Origin: Megaleporinus macrocephalus
Taxonomy: Eukaryota; Chordata; Actinopteri; Characiformes; Anostomidae
Assembly (NCBI GenBank): GCA_021613375.1
Contig: CM038710.1
Location: forward strand, 29,139,763-29,203,762
DNA: 64,000 nt
Direction: 5' to 3'
Positions within the stretch are counted from its first letter, which is position 1, and each line of letters starts with the position of its first letter. The notes below the pieces were generated by a model. It saw only the letters and a program-made list of their open reading frames with translations, did no database searches and was not told the origin of the DNA. The position numbers were made by a program, and so were the translations under genes. This document shows, in pieces, positions 24,401-38,152 of the stretch.

Positions 24401-25448
24401 ATAAGAGCTAAAGTAGGGATTAGAATATCTTGCTGTCAAAACAATTTACACCTCTCCACAAAGACGGCCATGCCAAGATGAAGGAGGCAGGACAACAGCA
24501 GCCTTGATATCAAAAAATCATGTACTGCCACAATGAAAAATACCATGTAAACACAATAAACACACTTTGTTTGACAAATATTTGGTTTACTTCTGTTTGC
24601 TGTAATGTTGGGAATATGTTAACACATCCTCTACAGGAAACACATTTTTTGCTGAATTGTATATATTGTGGCTATTCAAACAATTGTACCCATCTACATC
24701 TCTGAAGAAAGAAAAGGCATAGTGCAAGAACTGAAAGGCCACCAAAACAGATGAAAAAAGCATTTTATAGCTAGTGTGAAAAAGGGGGCTGAGACACTAA
24801 GACAGAACTTCTTCCCAGTTTGAAGCTTCCTAATAAGAAGTTGTTCAAAGCAGTTGCATGAACATCATCATGGTGAAAGATGAAAAAAGGCTTAGTCGTC
24901 AGACCTGAGATGAAGATGTTTAATAAGGAAGCAGCCGTCAGTAAGTGAAGATATATGATCACGGAGAGACGGAAGATCACATCACTCATGTCAGACTCTT
25001 AGCAGTCCATCAGCTTAATGAAGTCCCATCAACCTCCCTCTCCTCCACCTACTGGGGCCTGTCAGCTCTTTAACCACACGTCAAACGTGAGAAATGTGTC
25101 CATGTGTTCTTCACGTGAACGTTATTAGCTCACGTGTGGATTGCTGTCACATGGCAGCTTGTAAGTTTCTGTGTAATCAGTTTAGATTTCACTCAGTGTG
25201 TGGAAATGCACTGTATATTATGCACTACAATTATTAAATGTCAAGAAGCCAAATAGCACATGCAGTTTTCACCCAGGGTTCAGATGTGGGCATTTGATTC
25301 ATGAATGTCATATGGAGACATCAGGGAAAGTCTGTGACACATTAAGACATCTAATGGATTCGGACTAAATGCTTGAAATTTGTGTACAGTGGTGCTAATA
25401 TACAGTATAATACAAAAGCTATTTGTTGATTTTATTTATTTATTTATT
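21481..25448. other. non-coding DNA, no gene recognised
   Basis: No RNA or named gene recognised over about 4 kb. One 86-codon open frame on the minus strand at 23062-23322 starts in a good context (accATGG) and is less AT-rich than its flanks, but matches no family I know. It is discussed under findings. Confidence 0.5.
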
Positions 25449-25769
25449 CAGGGGCATAACTACAATACTCACTATTGGGTGGCCAGGTATGATGCAGAGA
25501 CTTTATTGGGGTGACACACAGTTGGGAAAAAAAGAAAACTCAATGACATATAACTCGATGTTTTGGTTTTCTACATTTCTACATGGATAAAATATTCTAT
25601 TAATGAATGAAACTGAAATGCAAAACTAATACATATACTTTAGTAATACTACGTCATTAATGTAATATAGTACACGTAAATGTAGCTAACAGGGGTGGCC
25701 ACTAGGGTGGGCAAACCTTATTCTAGGGTGACACTGGTCACCTCTGGCTAGCCCTTGGTTATGCCTCTG
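25449..25769. mobile_element. hAT-like MITE (TIR caggggcataac / cagaggcataacc)
   Basis: The left end caggggcataactac and the reverse complement of the right end, cagaggcataaccaag, form an imperfect inverted repeat. CAGRGG starts are typical of hAT elements. I could not confirm an 8 bp duplication. The interior has no coding capacity. Confidence 0.6.
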
Positions 25770-26990
25770 ATATAAAAACCAGTCAAACCGGCCTTTATGT
25801 ACAAGATTTTCTAAAGAGATTAGATGAGATAAACCATTTACATAAGCAAAATAAAAAATAGAGGAAAATAAGCACATAAAACTTCTGTGAAACTAGGGGT
25901 CTATACCTTTTCCACCTCCAGGCCTCCTGTCACTAAAAAGCCTGAAGGCAACTGTTTTCCTTGAAAATGTAATTTTGGGGCAACAGGTCTGGTTCCATTG
26001 ACCTACACTGAAGTTATTTGAGCTTTGAGGTTTTGCTCCGACAGAAGTGATACGTTTTGTGAAACTGAAAAATGTTTAACTTGTACTTAACGGCTGAGCA
26101 GAAATTAAATAATGGTGGTTTCTGCCTTTTGCACAGTGCTGTATGAGTTTTTAAAAAGTAAAAAAAAATCAAACTCTTAGCCTATGTGGTACTTCTTTAA
26201 GACTGTTGGGAGCCTGCAATCTCTCAAGCGGGCTGTGTCCAGGAAAAAGATATCTACTTTGAAAGTATAAATTATTAAGAATGTAAAATATGCGATGGGT
26301 ACAATAATGTATTTGCTATTTGTACATGTACAAACCTTTGACTGGCACTCTATTTCATTCAGAAGTGGGTTTGCCAAGCAAAGGAAACCAGCTCCCAACT
26401 CTTTGACTCACCGGAGGTCCAGTGTCTCATTGCGTTCCTGGATTCTCCTTAACTTCAGTGTTGATTTATTTATCCATGTGATGTGATTGGGAAAGAATAG
26501 ATGAGAAGCTTAAGATACACAGAGAGGAACCTGAAACAAGATCCAGTGATCCTCCACTAAGCCCTCTTGTCTTGTTTCATTTATTGCAGTAATGGTGAAT
26601 AGGGCTCAGCTAAGTTAGTTGTGGGAGTTTCTGGTAGCGGTATTAGATATACAGGTTGTGTCTAGGTGAGTTTTTTCTATGTAAGTCTGGGAAAATATAG
26701 ATTTTAGAAGTAAGCTTAACCAAAAGCACTGACAGCACTTTAGTATGTACTTGGTTGCTAGCAGAAGCCAGTGGGGGTTATCTAAGGTCATTGGTGACCT
26801 GGTAGGAAAAAAAAACACATATATAACTTGCCAGTATGATATATAATGGGCCAGACCAACAACCCAAAATTCTTTGATTAACAATGCAAACACTTACACA
26901 CTCACAATATGTAAGGTACAGTACAAGCTAAATGTGTGTAATTCAATAACCTGTTGCATGTTGTTGTATTATCGCTGCTTAGGATTTTTG

Positions 26991-26993
<3 letters not shown>
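25770..26993. other. non-coding DNA with a decayed family A copy
   Basis: No gene recognised. About 25925-26060 contains family-A words in reverse order (ggttccattgacctacactg). Confidence 0.5.

Positions 26994-27073
<80 letters not shown>
26994..27073. repeat. (AT)n microsatellite within a duplicated flank
   Basis: About 40 AT units. The preceding word atcgctgcttaggattt recurs at 27129 as atcgctgcttaggatct, so the array sits inside a direct duplication of about 157 bp. Confidence 0.95.
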
Positions 27074-27076
<3 letters not shown>

Positions 27077-28528
27077 ATTTTACTGTCGTTTTTTACTGTA
27101 AATTTTACTGTCAGATATATATGAGTATCATCGCTGCTTAGGATCTTTGGGTATATATATTTTATTTGGGTATATAATTTTAGAGCACTTCTATTGGTCC
27201 ACCTGCAGCTAATGTATTACTGCATGTTTGTGCTGTAATTAGTGTTAATTAACAGCCAGTCAGCTATCTAGACAGGTAACTGCTATCCTGCATTAGTTAT
27301 AGTTCAACATAAGTGAGATTCCAGTATTAGAGTCGATTTGCTTTTGCTGCCTTCAACCCGTGCTGGAAATGTTGTATTTACTAGCAGGAAACTGATGTTT
27401 TGACAGGACCCAATTTTCCAAGGTAGGGGTCTGTCGTCAGGAAAGTAATGGCAGCTGCTGATAAACTGGCTATATGAACACTGCGGGCTAAAATTATCCA
27501 TACACCACAATACAACTATATACACACGTTATGTGATGTGTCTAGCTGGATTAAAACATCTAGTACGTCTGTCTTGTATCCAACCTTTTTTTAAGCCGAA
27601 CTCATGATCAATGCAGTTGCAGGTAGGAACGTCCAAGTAGGACTAGAAGGCAGTATTTGTCCTGATGCTGTAAATTGTATCGTATCTGTCAAACTGGCTG
27701 TGCTGTCCTGTCCTGTCCAAATATAACTAACATCAGCAAAGTTAGCTAGACATGCTCTGTAGCTAAACATTTACAGTTAGTTTATTTTTATTGTCTAATT
27801 ATCATATGTTAGTAGTCTAATTCATATAGTAGAAGCATTAGTCTATTGTTCTGACACTGATAAAATGAGCCCATACACAATTGAGCTTTTCCAGAATTGT
27901 GGCCTAAATATGACATCATTATAAAAGCCATATGTTTTTGATTATTTTAAGATAAGGAAACACTGAGCATTGTAAATCCCTGAGGACCCCCACTCACACA
28001 AACCAGAAAACAAAACACTGCTGGAGGCGAATGTCACATGCGGTTCATTAGAAAACAAAGCATAGAGGATAACGTGTAATCTCTCCTTCTCTCTGTCTAC
28101 TCATTTCTTCACTTTCTGTAATCTGTACTCTCCCACTCCCCCCAGCTGCCACACGCAGGCCAAAACAGATGGTCTCTGGCCTGGTGTTTACCAGACGACC
28201 GCCAGCGTCCATTTGCAGAGCGTCCAGATGCTTTCCTCATAATGTTATTCAAGCCTGCACTCTTCTGCCTCACTCCTTTAGCTAATGACTCGGCAAATTC
28301 AGTTATGTAATGAGCCTTGTTCCTCTCTGTCTGCTGCTCACAGAGAAACACTTCCTCTGGGCGCCTAGCGTTTTTTAGCTATTTTATCTTTGTTGGTTCA
28401 TAATAACATGATTATTATTATGATAAGTTATTAAACTTTAAAACGTAAAAATATAAAGAGAACAGAGCACTTGTAAATATTACTCACAGTATTAATCAGT
28501 ATTAATCAGTACTATAGGAAGATGTAGG
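27074..28528. other. non-coding DNA, no gene recognised
   Basis: No gene recognised. The lower-AT patch at 28080-28370 has an 80-codon minus-strand open frame without recognisable domain. Confidence 0.5.
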
Positions 28529-30333
28529 GATGCATTATGTGATGTCATTATGTGATGTGCATTATGTGATGTCATTATGTGATGTCATTATGTGATGTGC
28601 ATTATGTGATGTCATTATGTGATGTCATTATGTGATGTGCATTATGTGATGTGCATTATGTGATGTGCATTATGTGATGTCATTATGTGATTTGCATTAT
28701 GTGATGTCATTATGTGATTTGCATTATGTGATGTGCATTATGTGATGTGCATTATGTGATGTCATTATGTGATGTGCATTATGTGATGTCATTATGTGAT
28801 GTGCATTATGTGATGTCATTATGTGATGTGCATTATGTGATGTCATTATGTGATGTGCATTATGTGATGTCATTATGTGATTTGCATTATGTGATGTGCA
28901 TTATGTGATGTCATTATGTGATGTGCATTATGTGATGTGCATTATGTGATGTCATTATGTGATGTGCATTATGTGATGTCATTATGTGATTTGCATTATG
29001 TGATGTGCATTATGTGATGTCATTATGTGATGTGCATTATGTGATGTCATTATGTGATGTGCATTATGTGATGTGCATTATGTGATGTCATTATGTGATG
29101 TGCATTATGTGATGTCATTATGTGATGTGCATTATGTGATGTCATTATGTGATGTCATTATGTGATGTGCATTATGCGATGTCATTATGTGATGTCATTA
29201 TGTGATGTCATTATGTGATGTCCATTATGTGATGTGCATTATGTGATGTCATTATGTGATGTCATTATGTGATGTGCATTATGTGATGTGCATTATGTGA
29301 TGTGCATTATGTGATGTCATTATGTGATGTGCATTATGTGATGTGCATTATGTGATGTCATTATGTGATGTGCATTATGTGATGTGGATTATGTGATGTG
29401 CATTATGTGATGTCATTATGTGATGTGGATTATGTGATGTGCATTATGTGATGTCATTATGTGATGTCATTATGTGATTTGCATTATGTGATGTCATTAT
29501 GTGATTTGCATTATGTGATGTGCATTATGTGATGTCATTATGTGATGCGCATTATGTGATGTGCATTATGTGATGTCATTATGTGATGTGCATTATGTGA
29601 TGTCATTATGTGATGTGCATTATGTGATGTCATTATGTGATGTCATTATGTGATGTGCATTATGTGATGTCATTATGTGATGTGCATTATGTGATGTGCA
29701 TTATGTGATGTCATTATGTGATGTCATTATGTGATTTGCATTATGTGATGTCATTATGTGATTTGCATTATGTGATGTGCATTATGTGATGTCATTATGT
29801 GATGCGCATTATGTGATGTGCATTATGTGATGTCATTATGTGATGTGCATTATGTGATGTCATTATGTGATGTGCATTATGTGATGTCATTATGTGATGT
29901 CATTATGTGATGTGCATTATGCGATGTCATTATGTGATGTCATTATGTGATGTCATTATGTGATGTCCATTATGTGATGTGCATTATGTGATGTCATTAT
30001 GTGATGTCATTATGTGATGTCATTATGTGATGTGCATTATGTGATGTGCATTATGTGATGTGCATTATGTGATGTCATTATGTGATGTGCATTATGTGAT
30101 GTGCATTATGTGATGTCATTATGTGATGTGCATTATGTGATGTGGATTATGTGATGTGCATTATGTGATGTCATTATGTGATGTGGATTATGTGATGTGC
30201 ATTATGTGATGTCATTATGTGATGTCATTATGTGATTTGCATTATGTGATGTCATTATGTGATGTGCATTATGTGATGTCATTATATGATTTGCATTATG
30301 TGATGTGCATTATGTGATGTCATTATGTGATGT
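28529..30333. repeat. 1.8 kb minisatellite of 13 and 14 bp units
   Basis: Roughly 130 tandem units of two kinds, gtcattatgtgat (13 bp) and gtgcattatgtgat (14 bp), with rare variants (tttgc, gcgat, gtcc, gtgg, gcgc). The variants mark internal duplications. The gcgat and gtcc markers at 29171 and 29221 recur exactly 745 bp later, and the gtgg marker recurs 758 bp later, one 13 bp unit more. The gcgc marker recurs after 257 bp. No open reading frame of interest. Confidence 0.98.
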
Positions 30334-33300
30334 CAGTACATATCAGTACTCATGCCTTTCAAATATTTGAACCACCTTCATTAAGTTAGCCCTCATTTAT
30401 CAGGTTTATCATGCCCAGATATATATTTTTATAACATTTGCCTATATTACAGTATTCATTCTTTTCTGGAGATTTGCTTTTAGTTTTGGACATCAGCAGG
30501 GACATTTCTCCAACATCTCCAAAGTTAAATCTTAAAGGTTTTTTGTTTTCTTGTTTGTTTGTTTGATTCGTTTAATGATGTCTGGACTCTGGAGGGTTCA
30601 GTCCACCAGCACCTTCTATGTTTGATTTGGAAATATGCTCTCTGCTTCTTGACAGCTACGGCTCCTTTCAGCCCTATAGTGTTGAGCTGTGTTCTCACAG
30701 TGGAAGGATGGACAGAGACGGTGGATTGTTTTTAGATCTGCTAGATATCTCCTTTAACTTGGCAATATACATACAGAATAGGCAATCGCATGTGCTGTGT
30801 AGACAACAATGGCAAATGACAGAAAGTTAAAACATTCAGCTATGAGACATACTGCAAGTGCAGATGGCTGCAGAGAGTCAAAGTAGCTTCTAACTGAATG
30901 ATAATTCACAGTCTCCTGTAACCTTCATTTTATAAAGAATATGTAACCTAGTGATGCCTGAGTTCTTTGTAGACTACTATTAATTACTGGCTGGTGCTCA
31001 GGCCAGACGACTTGTCTAATGTAGCTGGGTCAGTTGTTGGTTGTCAGTTGTAATGCTAGTTAGCGTACTGTTTTTAGAGCAAGAGAAAAGTAGAATGTTT
31101 CACTGGTGATTTGCTTACCTCTAGACTCAACCACATAAAACCAGAGGTGAGGTCTCTTAAATTTATCTTTTCAGTCCTGGTGGTTTTCTGGTTAATTTGT
31201 TATGTGCTGCTAACAAAGATATGCTGATCTGATCCGAAGGGGACATCTTGTTGGCCTACAATGTCTTTTTCACTTATTTTCCTTTGACTTGCTCCTGGAT
31301 TACCTTCTATCTCATCACATCCCCAGAAATATAAGTAACCTGAGAGTGGCTTATTTTGACCAGATATTAAATAAATGAAGGGTGGTCTCTGACTTTTGAA
31401 CAGTACTGCATAAAATTTAAACAGAAAGTGAAAAAGTGAGTAAATGAAAGAGACTAAAAGAATGAAAGAAAGAGGAAATGAGAATTAGCAGTAATAAATA
31501 CTGATAGGTCCACGTATCCCGTGTTTATCTCGTCTCACTGTATATAACACTATGAGATTTTGTGATTTGAATTAAAAACCGTTGTATGAATAAAAGATTA
31601 CTTTTTAAAAGTGATAAGATTAATAATAGGCTTATTCAATAGTAAGAGCAATCGTGGCGTTTTCTCTCACGTCTCTCGCTGCATACATCACTGCTGTAAA
31701 TGACACCTAGCTGGCTGCCAGTCTGGGCAGCTGCAAAGCTGACAAAGCAACCTCTCTCACAGCCAAGGCATTATTGATCATTACATATAGTCTAATGATA
31801 AACCGCTTAAGTGTTCTCATTAGCAGTGATTTGTTTGGTGTATTTGCAAGATAGTTACACCAAGTAGGTCTAAGTGCTCTGTAATGCTGCATAGTGCACA
31901 ATGAGCCACGCCCTTTTGTAAAGCCCTAAAACGTATGTGGTTCATCCAGAGCACTCTATATACAGATTACAGTCCTTTGTGTTCTGAATTATGACTGTTC
32001 TATTGAAACACTTGTGAAATTATATTTTATTATTGTTTGACATGCGGTATGAGAGAAATTTAAAACCCCCCTGGTCAAGTGAGTGTTCTGTTGGATTTGA
32101 AAATAGTTAATAACACGTTCTTATAGAGAACAAACCTACACCTAACATTTATATATATTCTATTCTAACATTATTATTATATTATGTAGTGTAATTCACA
32201 TTAGTCTAAATCAGCAAATAAACAGAAATTGTGTGGAAGTGTGTTCTCCTACACAATCATCAAGACCACGGTAACCAAACGTTTGCATGTGACAGTGCAT
32301 CTTCACCACCAGAAAACTTGGTATCTTCAAAACAGTAACACAAGAAGAAGGAAAAAACATTCCTAACATTCATTGTAAGTTTGTGCAAATACACTTTCAG
32401 TCATTTTGGACCATTTCTACTGGATCTTCCACCATGAAATCTGAACACATTGTAAAGATCAGCTGGTGGTTTCAAACTGTTTTGCTTTCTCAGAATGAAT
32501 GACTAAACTGAATTTACTTGATATGAAACTTGAGTAACATGAATAACATATTGTAATGACTCGCTACTCACTGGCTCTGGCTACTAGAAGCTCGTGAGGC
32601 AGATCATGGGATGTGTCCGCCCTCCAGAAAAGGGGTGAAGCTTCTTGAGCATTGAGCTGAACCTTCACTGAACCGAACCTTCTTTTTTGTCTGTTCATGT
32701 CACATTACTACATAAAGACATCCAATGTTGTAAACGTCTCTGACTTTTGGTTTTATAGATGACTGCATAGCAGCGTACGTGCTCACCCGACTTCTACTGC
32801 TACTTCCTTCAGTGTTAACAAAGCATCGTACACAGTGCAGCTTTATACAGTTATAAAACCAGGATAAAAAGACTTACATAATAAAAAAACACAAATAATC
32901 CTGGACAGGGTTCATCTGCGTTTCTGAAAACAAGCTTCATTTTTTAGCAGATCGTTACACATCATAAACTTTGTGTTGAGTTTATGAGGCCTTCATTTCT
33001 ATGTAAAATTCAACATTCAATTCAAATGTATGCTCCACGTTGGGAGGCTAGGCTTCTCTCAGGAAGCTTCACTCATAAGTTTAATAACAATATTCCTCAG
33101 TGTCCTTAAAAATCTATTCCCAAAAGAATCCGCTCAGAGCTGAAGGGCAGGACACCGTCTGTCCCTGACTAGCCAGCAAAGCTTATATAATCTGGGCACA
33201 GATTGTTTAGGGAGAATGTTGTGTTTCTAGGTGGAGTACCTTCACATAATCAGTCGTCTGGACTGGCCGGATTTTGGGATTTTGCTCTGCATACTTAAGC

Positions 33301-34397
33301 AGGAAACAGTCGCATTCAATCCTGTAAGAATGTGTTTATGTGGGTTTTTTTAGTTTCAAAAATGTGCAAAGATTTATGATCCATAACTGTAATAACCAAC
33401 AGTGTCTTCCACCACCACCACAATAATAATAATAATAATAAGAATAATAATAAGAATAATAATAATAAGAAGAATAATAATGATGTATAAAGCCCTTTTT
33501 TACACTGGAACAGCGAGAATCTCATATCTGTTCTGACAGCTTCTAAAGCCATAAAGTATAATAAATAAATGAATAAACTAAAGAGATTTGTTTCAGGGCG
33601 TTGGTGAAAAATCAGAGTCATCTGCTGTAATCTTGTGTTCAGCCAGAGGGCCTTGTGGTGTGATTTAAAGGATTTAGCAGCATCCTCTGCAACCGGAGCC
33701 TTTTTCATTAATCTTACTTACCGCTGGACTACACAGACCTTCAGCAAGCGGAAGTTTAGGGATATAAACAAAAGCTTATTCATTTTTTAGCTCCTATCGC
33801 TCGTTGATTGTCATTGCAGGGCAGAAAGAAGCTCTCGTTGATGTAGAATTACTTTGATTATGTTTAAATGTCCATATTTTCTTTTAACGTATTCCAGTTT
33901 CTGTTAGTCCTTTAGAATTAGCCATTTGTTGCTTTGCCTTTAAAACTGATGTATGTAATTAACTTTGGTTCTTACTGCTGCATCGTCTTATACCTTCCAA
34001 AACCAGACGAGGATAGACTTAAATGGGCTAATCTAAACTCTTTCATTTAGATTTTATGTTTCTTGAGATTTATGTCCTGACGCCTTGATATCAGGACATA
34101 TGATATTATCATCATTATCATACATGCTGTTTTCATTACTGTGGAGTTATGGTGGTCCTGAAACCAAATCAATCTTTACTAGTTCAATGTGAGCGGCTTT
34201 GGCTGAATATATGTGGATGTGTAAATGTAAATGCTTTGGGTTTGATGTTATTATTTGATATATATGCTTTTCGGTTTGACAATGCTTTGATATTACAAAA
34301 ACAATTCATTCAAAGTGGGCTTTTTAGCTGCTCAATTTTCATCTATGGGCCATATTGATAGAGGAGTGAATGACATGTTTTGAACTATTTTATATTA
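30334..34397. other. non-coding DNA with transposon ends and microsatellite
   Basis: No gene recognised. The Tc1-type terminus seen at position 1 recurs at 31379-31411. A decayed family A copy lies at about 32320-32460. An (AAT/AAG)n tract fills 33421-33482. Confidence 0.5.
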
Positions 34398-34650
34398 TCC
34401 ATCCATCCATCCATCCACTTTATTCTGCTAGTTGGGGTCACAGGGGGCTGAAGTCTAGGTACAAGGCTAGGTACACCATGAACAGGTAGACAGTCGATCG
34501 CATGGCCAACACACACTCACACCTACAGGCAATTTAGAGTGACCGATCAACCTAACATGTGTTTGGACTGTGTGAGGAAACCGGAGTACCCGGAGTAAAC
34601 CCACTCAAGCACGGGTAGACCTCTACACAGAATCTGATCATTTTGCTGAG
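34398..34650 (-). mobile_element. ATGG-tailed retroposon, minus orientation
   Basis: Begins with (ATCC)n and contains attctgctagttggggtcac, acacactcacacctacaggc, aatttagagtgaccgatcaa and gaggaaaccggagtacccgg, the well-known fish repeat in reverse. Its tail sequence matches the copies at 9245 and 19322. Confidence 0.8.
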
Positions 34651-34652
34651 GC

Positions 34653-34731
34653 TATATTATATTATATTATATTATATTATATTATATTATATTATATTAT
34701 ATTATATTATATTATATTATATTATATTATA
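34653..34731. repeat. (ATTAT)n pentanucleotide microsatellite
   Basis: About 15 copies, between the retroposon at 34398 and a 38 bp piece of the same family's 3' end in plus orientation at 34732-34769. Confidence 0.97.
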
Positions 34732-34769
34732 AGCCCCCTGTGACTAGTGGGATAAAGGGATGGATGGAT

Positions 34770-35964
34770 ATGTTATACTGTATTATGTTACTTTTTATAT
34801 TTAATAATAAATATATTTATTATTTATAAATAAATTTACATTTTTATATTATCAAACTATTTTATACTATCGTATTATCATAATCTTATCATATTTAAAA
34901 AAGTGAATAAATTATTTTGTTTTATATGGGCTGTTTATTTTTTTGTGACATTACAAAAAGAGAGATTTAAATAAAATAGTTTTTGCAGCTTAATTCGTCT
35001 CTATGGTACTCAATGTGGAAAATTTGATTTCCATGATATGAGCTCTTTAAAATAATGACTACATATATATAAGCTACATGGACCTTACAGAAGAGATGAC
35101 TAACCAAATGCACTGATTATGAAACAGCTAGATTAGAAGTGTTGTTATGGTAATAAAATGTAGAAATCATTTCTGGGAATATCGTAATGCCTGTTGTCTG
35201 CTCTACTGACTGTAAGCAATCAGGAATATTGCACAGCCAAATCCTCTTTTCTGTACTTCATAGCCATACAGAAAACAAGCTTCCTTTAAATCCTCTAATC
35301 ACAAATTACAAATCGATTCCCGTTCCGACCGCATGATTATCCAGATATCGTTCATATATCTTTCTACAACTGATCCTTCTGTGCGTGTTACAATATCTGC
35401 TTTAAACAGTGCTTCTGTTTGGGTGAGTGTGAAGAGTGGAAGAGTGTTAGTGCTTTGGTGTCTGCAGTGTGTCTGCAGGGTTTTGAGAGGAAACAGCTGG
35501 TTTGCTCCGACCTCCAGTAGCCCCAGTGTTATTATTAACCTGCCAGCGTCTGCCTGAGGTTAATACCCCTGCCCTGCCTCGGACAATGACTCTCTTCCCA
35601 CACATATGTAGCCTCACACATGATTAGAAGGGCTGCACAGTTAGTGTGTGGCAGCCACTGTTTTTACACTATTTAATGCAATGTCATTAACTAGTGTATA
35701 GCTACATATAGTGTGACCTGTAGGGGGCAGTGGGGCATCTTGTCCCATGAGTAAGCTGTCACACATGATTGAAGCAGATAATGAAATCACAGAAAGTTTC
35801 AAAGTAACAACTTTGATTTATTTTGTAATTGTTGAGTAGCTTAGGTCACATTGGCCAATAGAAAACCTTGATTATGTATCGTTATCATAGCTAACTGAAT
35901 AATATGAAAAGCTAGCTTATTTATACAGAGATTTATTTTACTTTGTCTGTCTGGGTAGGTTTTG
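34770..35964. other. non-coding DNA, no gene recognised
   Basis: Strongly AT-rich at the start (34770-34920). No gene or named element seen. Confidence 0.5.
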
Positions 35965-36133
35965 ATATCGTCACTGTCCAATGAAAAACCGGTATCACCA
36001 AAATGGCAACTTTACAGGAGAGGCCAAAACCTTTCATCACAATGTAAATGGCAGCTGCTGCATTTAATTGATTTAGAAAAATAAAAAATGACAAAAATGA
36101 AGATACATGTTTTTACTTGGACAGCGACGATAT
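35965..36133 (+). mobile_element. family A MITE, complete compact copy
   Basis: 169 bp with terminal inverted repeats: atatcgtcactgtccaatg at the left, and at the right cttggacagcgacgatat, which reads atatcgtcgctgtccaag in reverse complement. The interior is about 110 bp and non-coding. This copy defines the family ends best. Confidence 0.9.
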
Positions 36134-37900
36134 GTTGCTTCAGTGTGATCATTGCAGTGTTTCACTGTAAACCAGCAAATCAGAGCAGAGCTCATCACAT
36201 TATTAATGGGCGTTTAAAACCACATCTGTGCATTTCTGAGTGTAATTTTAAAATGATAAATAAATGCATTCTATGGTATCTTATTAAGCTTTTAAACACT
36301 TAAAACACTTAAAAACACTTTACTGATTACTGTTTTTATGCAAATGAATGATCTTATATATAAGTAAGTTGTAATTAATGGCGGGAAAGGAAATAAATAG
36401 AGGGTGGTCTCTGACTATTGCACAGCTCTCTCCAAGGCTCATTTAAACTCATTATATTCTAACTCTCTTAGAGCCACAAGAGCGTAACGGAGACTAAAGA
36501 CTCATAAAATCGCAATCAGCAATGTCATCAAAGGACACAGTTTCATAAAATAGCGCAAGCGTTCACCTCATAGCAACCTTTTCAGAAGACAGGCTGTGAG
36601 TGTGCGCACGTGCTACAGAAAAAGCAGCTCTCGTTCAAGCTGAATACACTGTGCAGCCCTGCAAATGTCAAGCTGTGAACACAAGATATATTACATGCTC
36701 AGCTTGTACCTTCCTTCTTCATTAACACAGTGTAAGCCCTGTTCACACACACAGGACACCAGCGTCGCTCCTGTCTGACATCTGGAGGAACATCCAAAGA
36801 CTAACAAACTAAAAACCTGCACTGCTTCTTTTGAATTATTGTGATAATACTGTAGTATATGATTAAACATTTATCCAAACTGAACTGAACATAAACATCT
36901 TTGAAAAACTGTTCAGGAGGATGCTTAACTTTAGCGTTGAGTCTGCCATCAGTCCAAAGAGGTCAAAGACATATCTACTAAAGGTAGCATGCTAAGCTGC
37001 TAGCCCCAAGCTGTCCTGTCTGTGATACCATTCAAGATGTTATAGTGAGTCTTTGGGTGTGTCTGAAATGGTCCACTCGTTTACTCTTTCACTGATCACT
37101 ACATGTTCTATGTAGAAGACTATATAGGGAAGCAGTGAGGAAGACAGAGGGAATTTGGATGATGGTTCATCATCTAGACCTTTCGCTGCATAGACAATCC
37201 TGAACAATGGAGGCTTCATCAAAATACATCGCTGAACTTTATTTTCTATGTTCTAATGTATTTTATCATGACTATACATTTGCCTGTCAAATATTAGATT
37301 TTGTAGTTACTTCCATGTTTCAATCAATAAAACTACTGAGTGAAATATCGCCTTAAGCATCCCATGAGCACTTTAATTACTCAAGCTTGTGGTTATATTA
37401 ACATTGTCTGACCGTAACTTTTTATATTACTACTTCTGTTCATTAAGAAATCCATTGTAATAGTCATTTTGTTGGTATTAGAGCCTTTAGCCCTCAGATA
37501 GAGACGAAGGCGTGCTGTGGTTTGCGGGTGGCTATGCATTGCGGGTCGTTGTAGTGCCTGTAAGTAGTGTACATCGGTTGTCCACTGTTTTTATGGAGCA
37601 TTGTGGGTAACAATGTAGCAAAATGTATAGGGAATCTAATTGTACACTTAGAATTGGAACAACCCTACAAAATGGCCATCACCCTGAATAAAACACTAAA
37701 CGGTAAATAGGGAGATTTCAGACGCGCCCACTGTTGGTTCAAGTGTGTGGTTAACAGTCCAACATGAGAGGATGAAGCAGTAGTACTGGTCAGTGCCGTA
37801 TCTCTAGCCCCTTGGCAATTATGTTATGTTAAGTTCTGCTCCCGGTTAGAACATTTAAGGACAGATAACCAATGAAAGGACAAGTTAATGCAATGATGGC
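36134..37900. other. non-coding DNA with a Tc1-type terminus
   Basis: The terminus ggtggtctctgactattgca lies at 36401-36420. No gene recognised. Confidence 0.5.
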
Positions 37901-38152
37901 TGAAGCTCCTGGCAACCACAACTGCCACTAAAGTTAACACTAGTGTTGCTTCTCACCACAGAACAGGCTTTTGTCAAGTAAAGGGATGAAATTAGATGCG
38001 GAACTCACAGCATTTCCTCTAAACTGGTAAGCAGTGAAGAGGGAGGAGGAGGAACTAGTTTGTTATGAGGCGTGAACACCACAAAGTTCTGGTGATGTGT
38101 TGTCCCCAGTTGTTTGGAGCTCAATGGTTGCATCATCTTACAAACTGCTTCT
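37901..38152 (+). mobile_element. partial copy of the TTAA element
   Basis: Shares gctgaagctcctggcaa, agtgttgcttct and the right end catcttacaaactgcttct with the element at 47949. TTAA follows at 38153. The left end is not recognisable. Confidence 0.6.

Noticed and set aside
28529..30333. CRISPR array
   Set aside because: Units are contiguous 13-14 bp tandems with no spacers, in an animal genome. It is a minisatellite.
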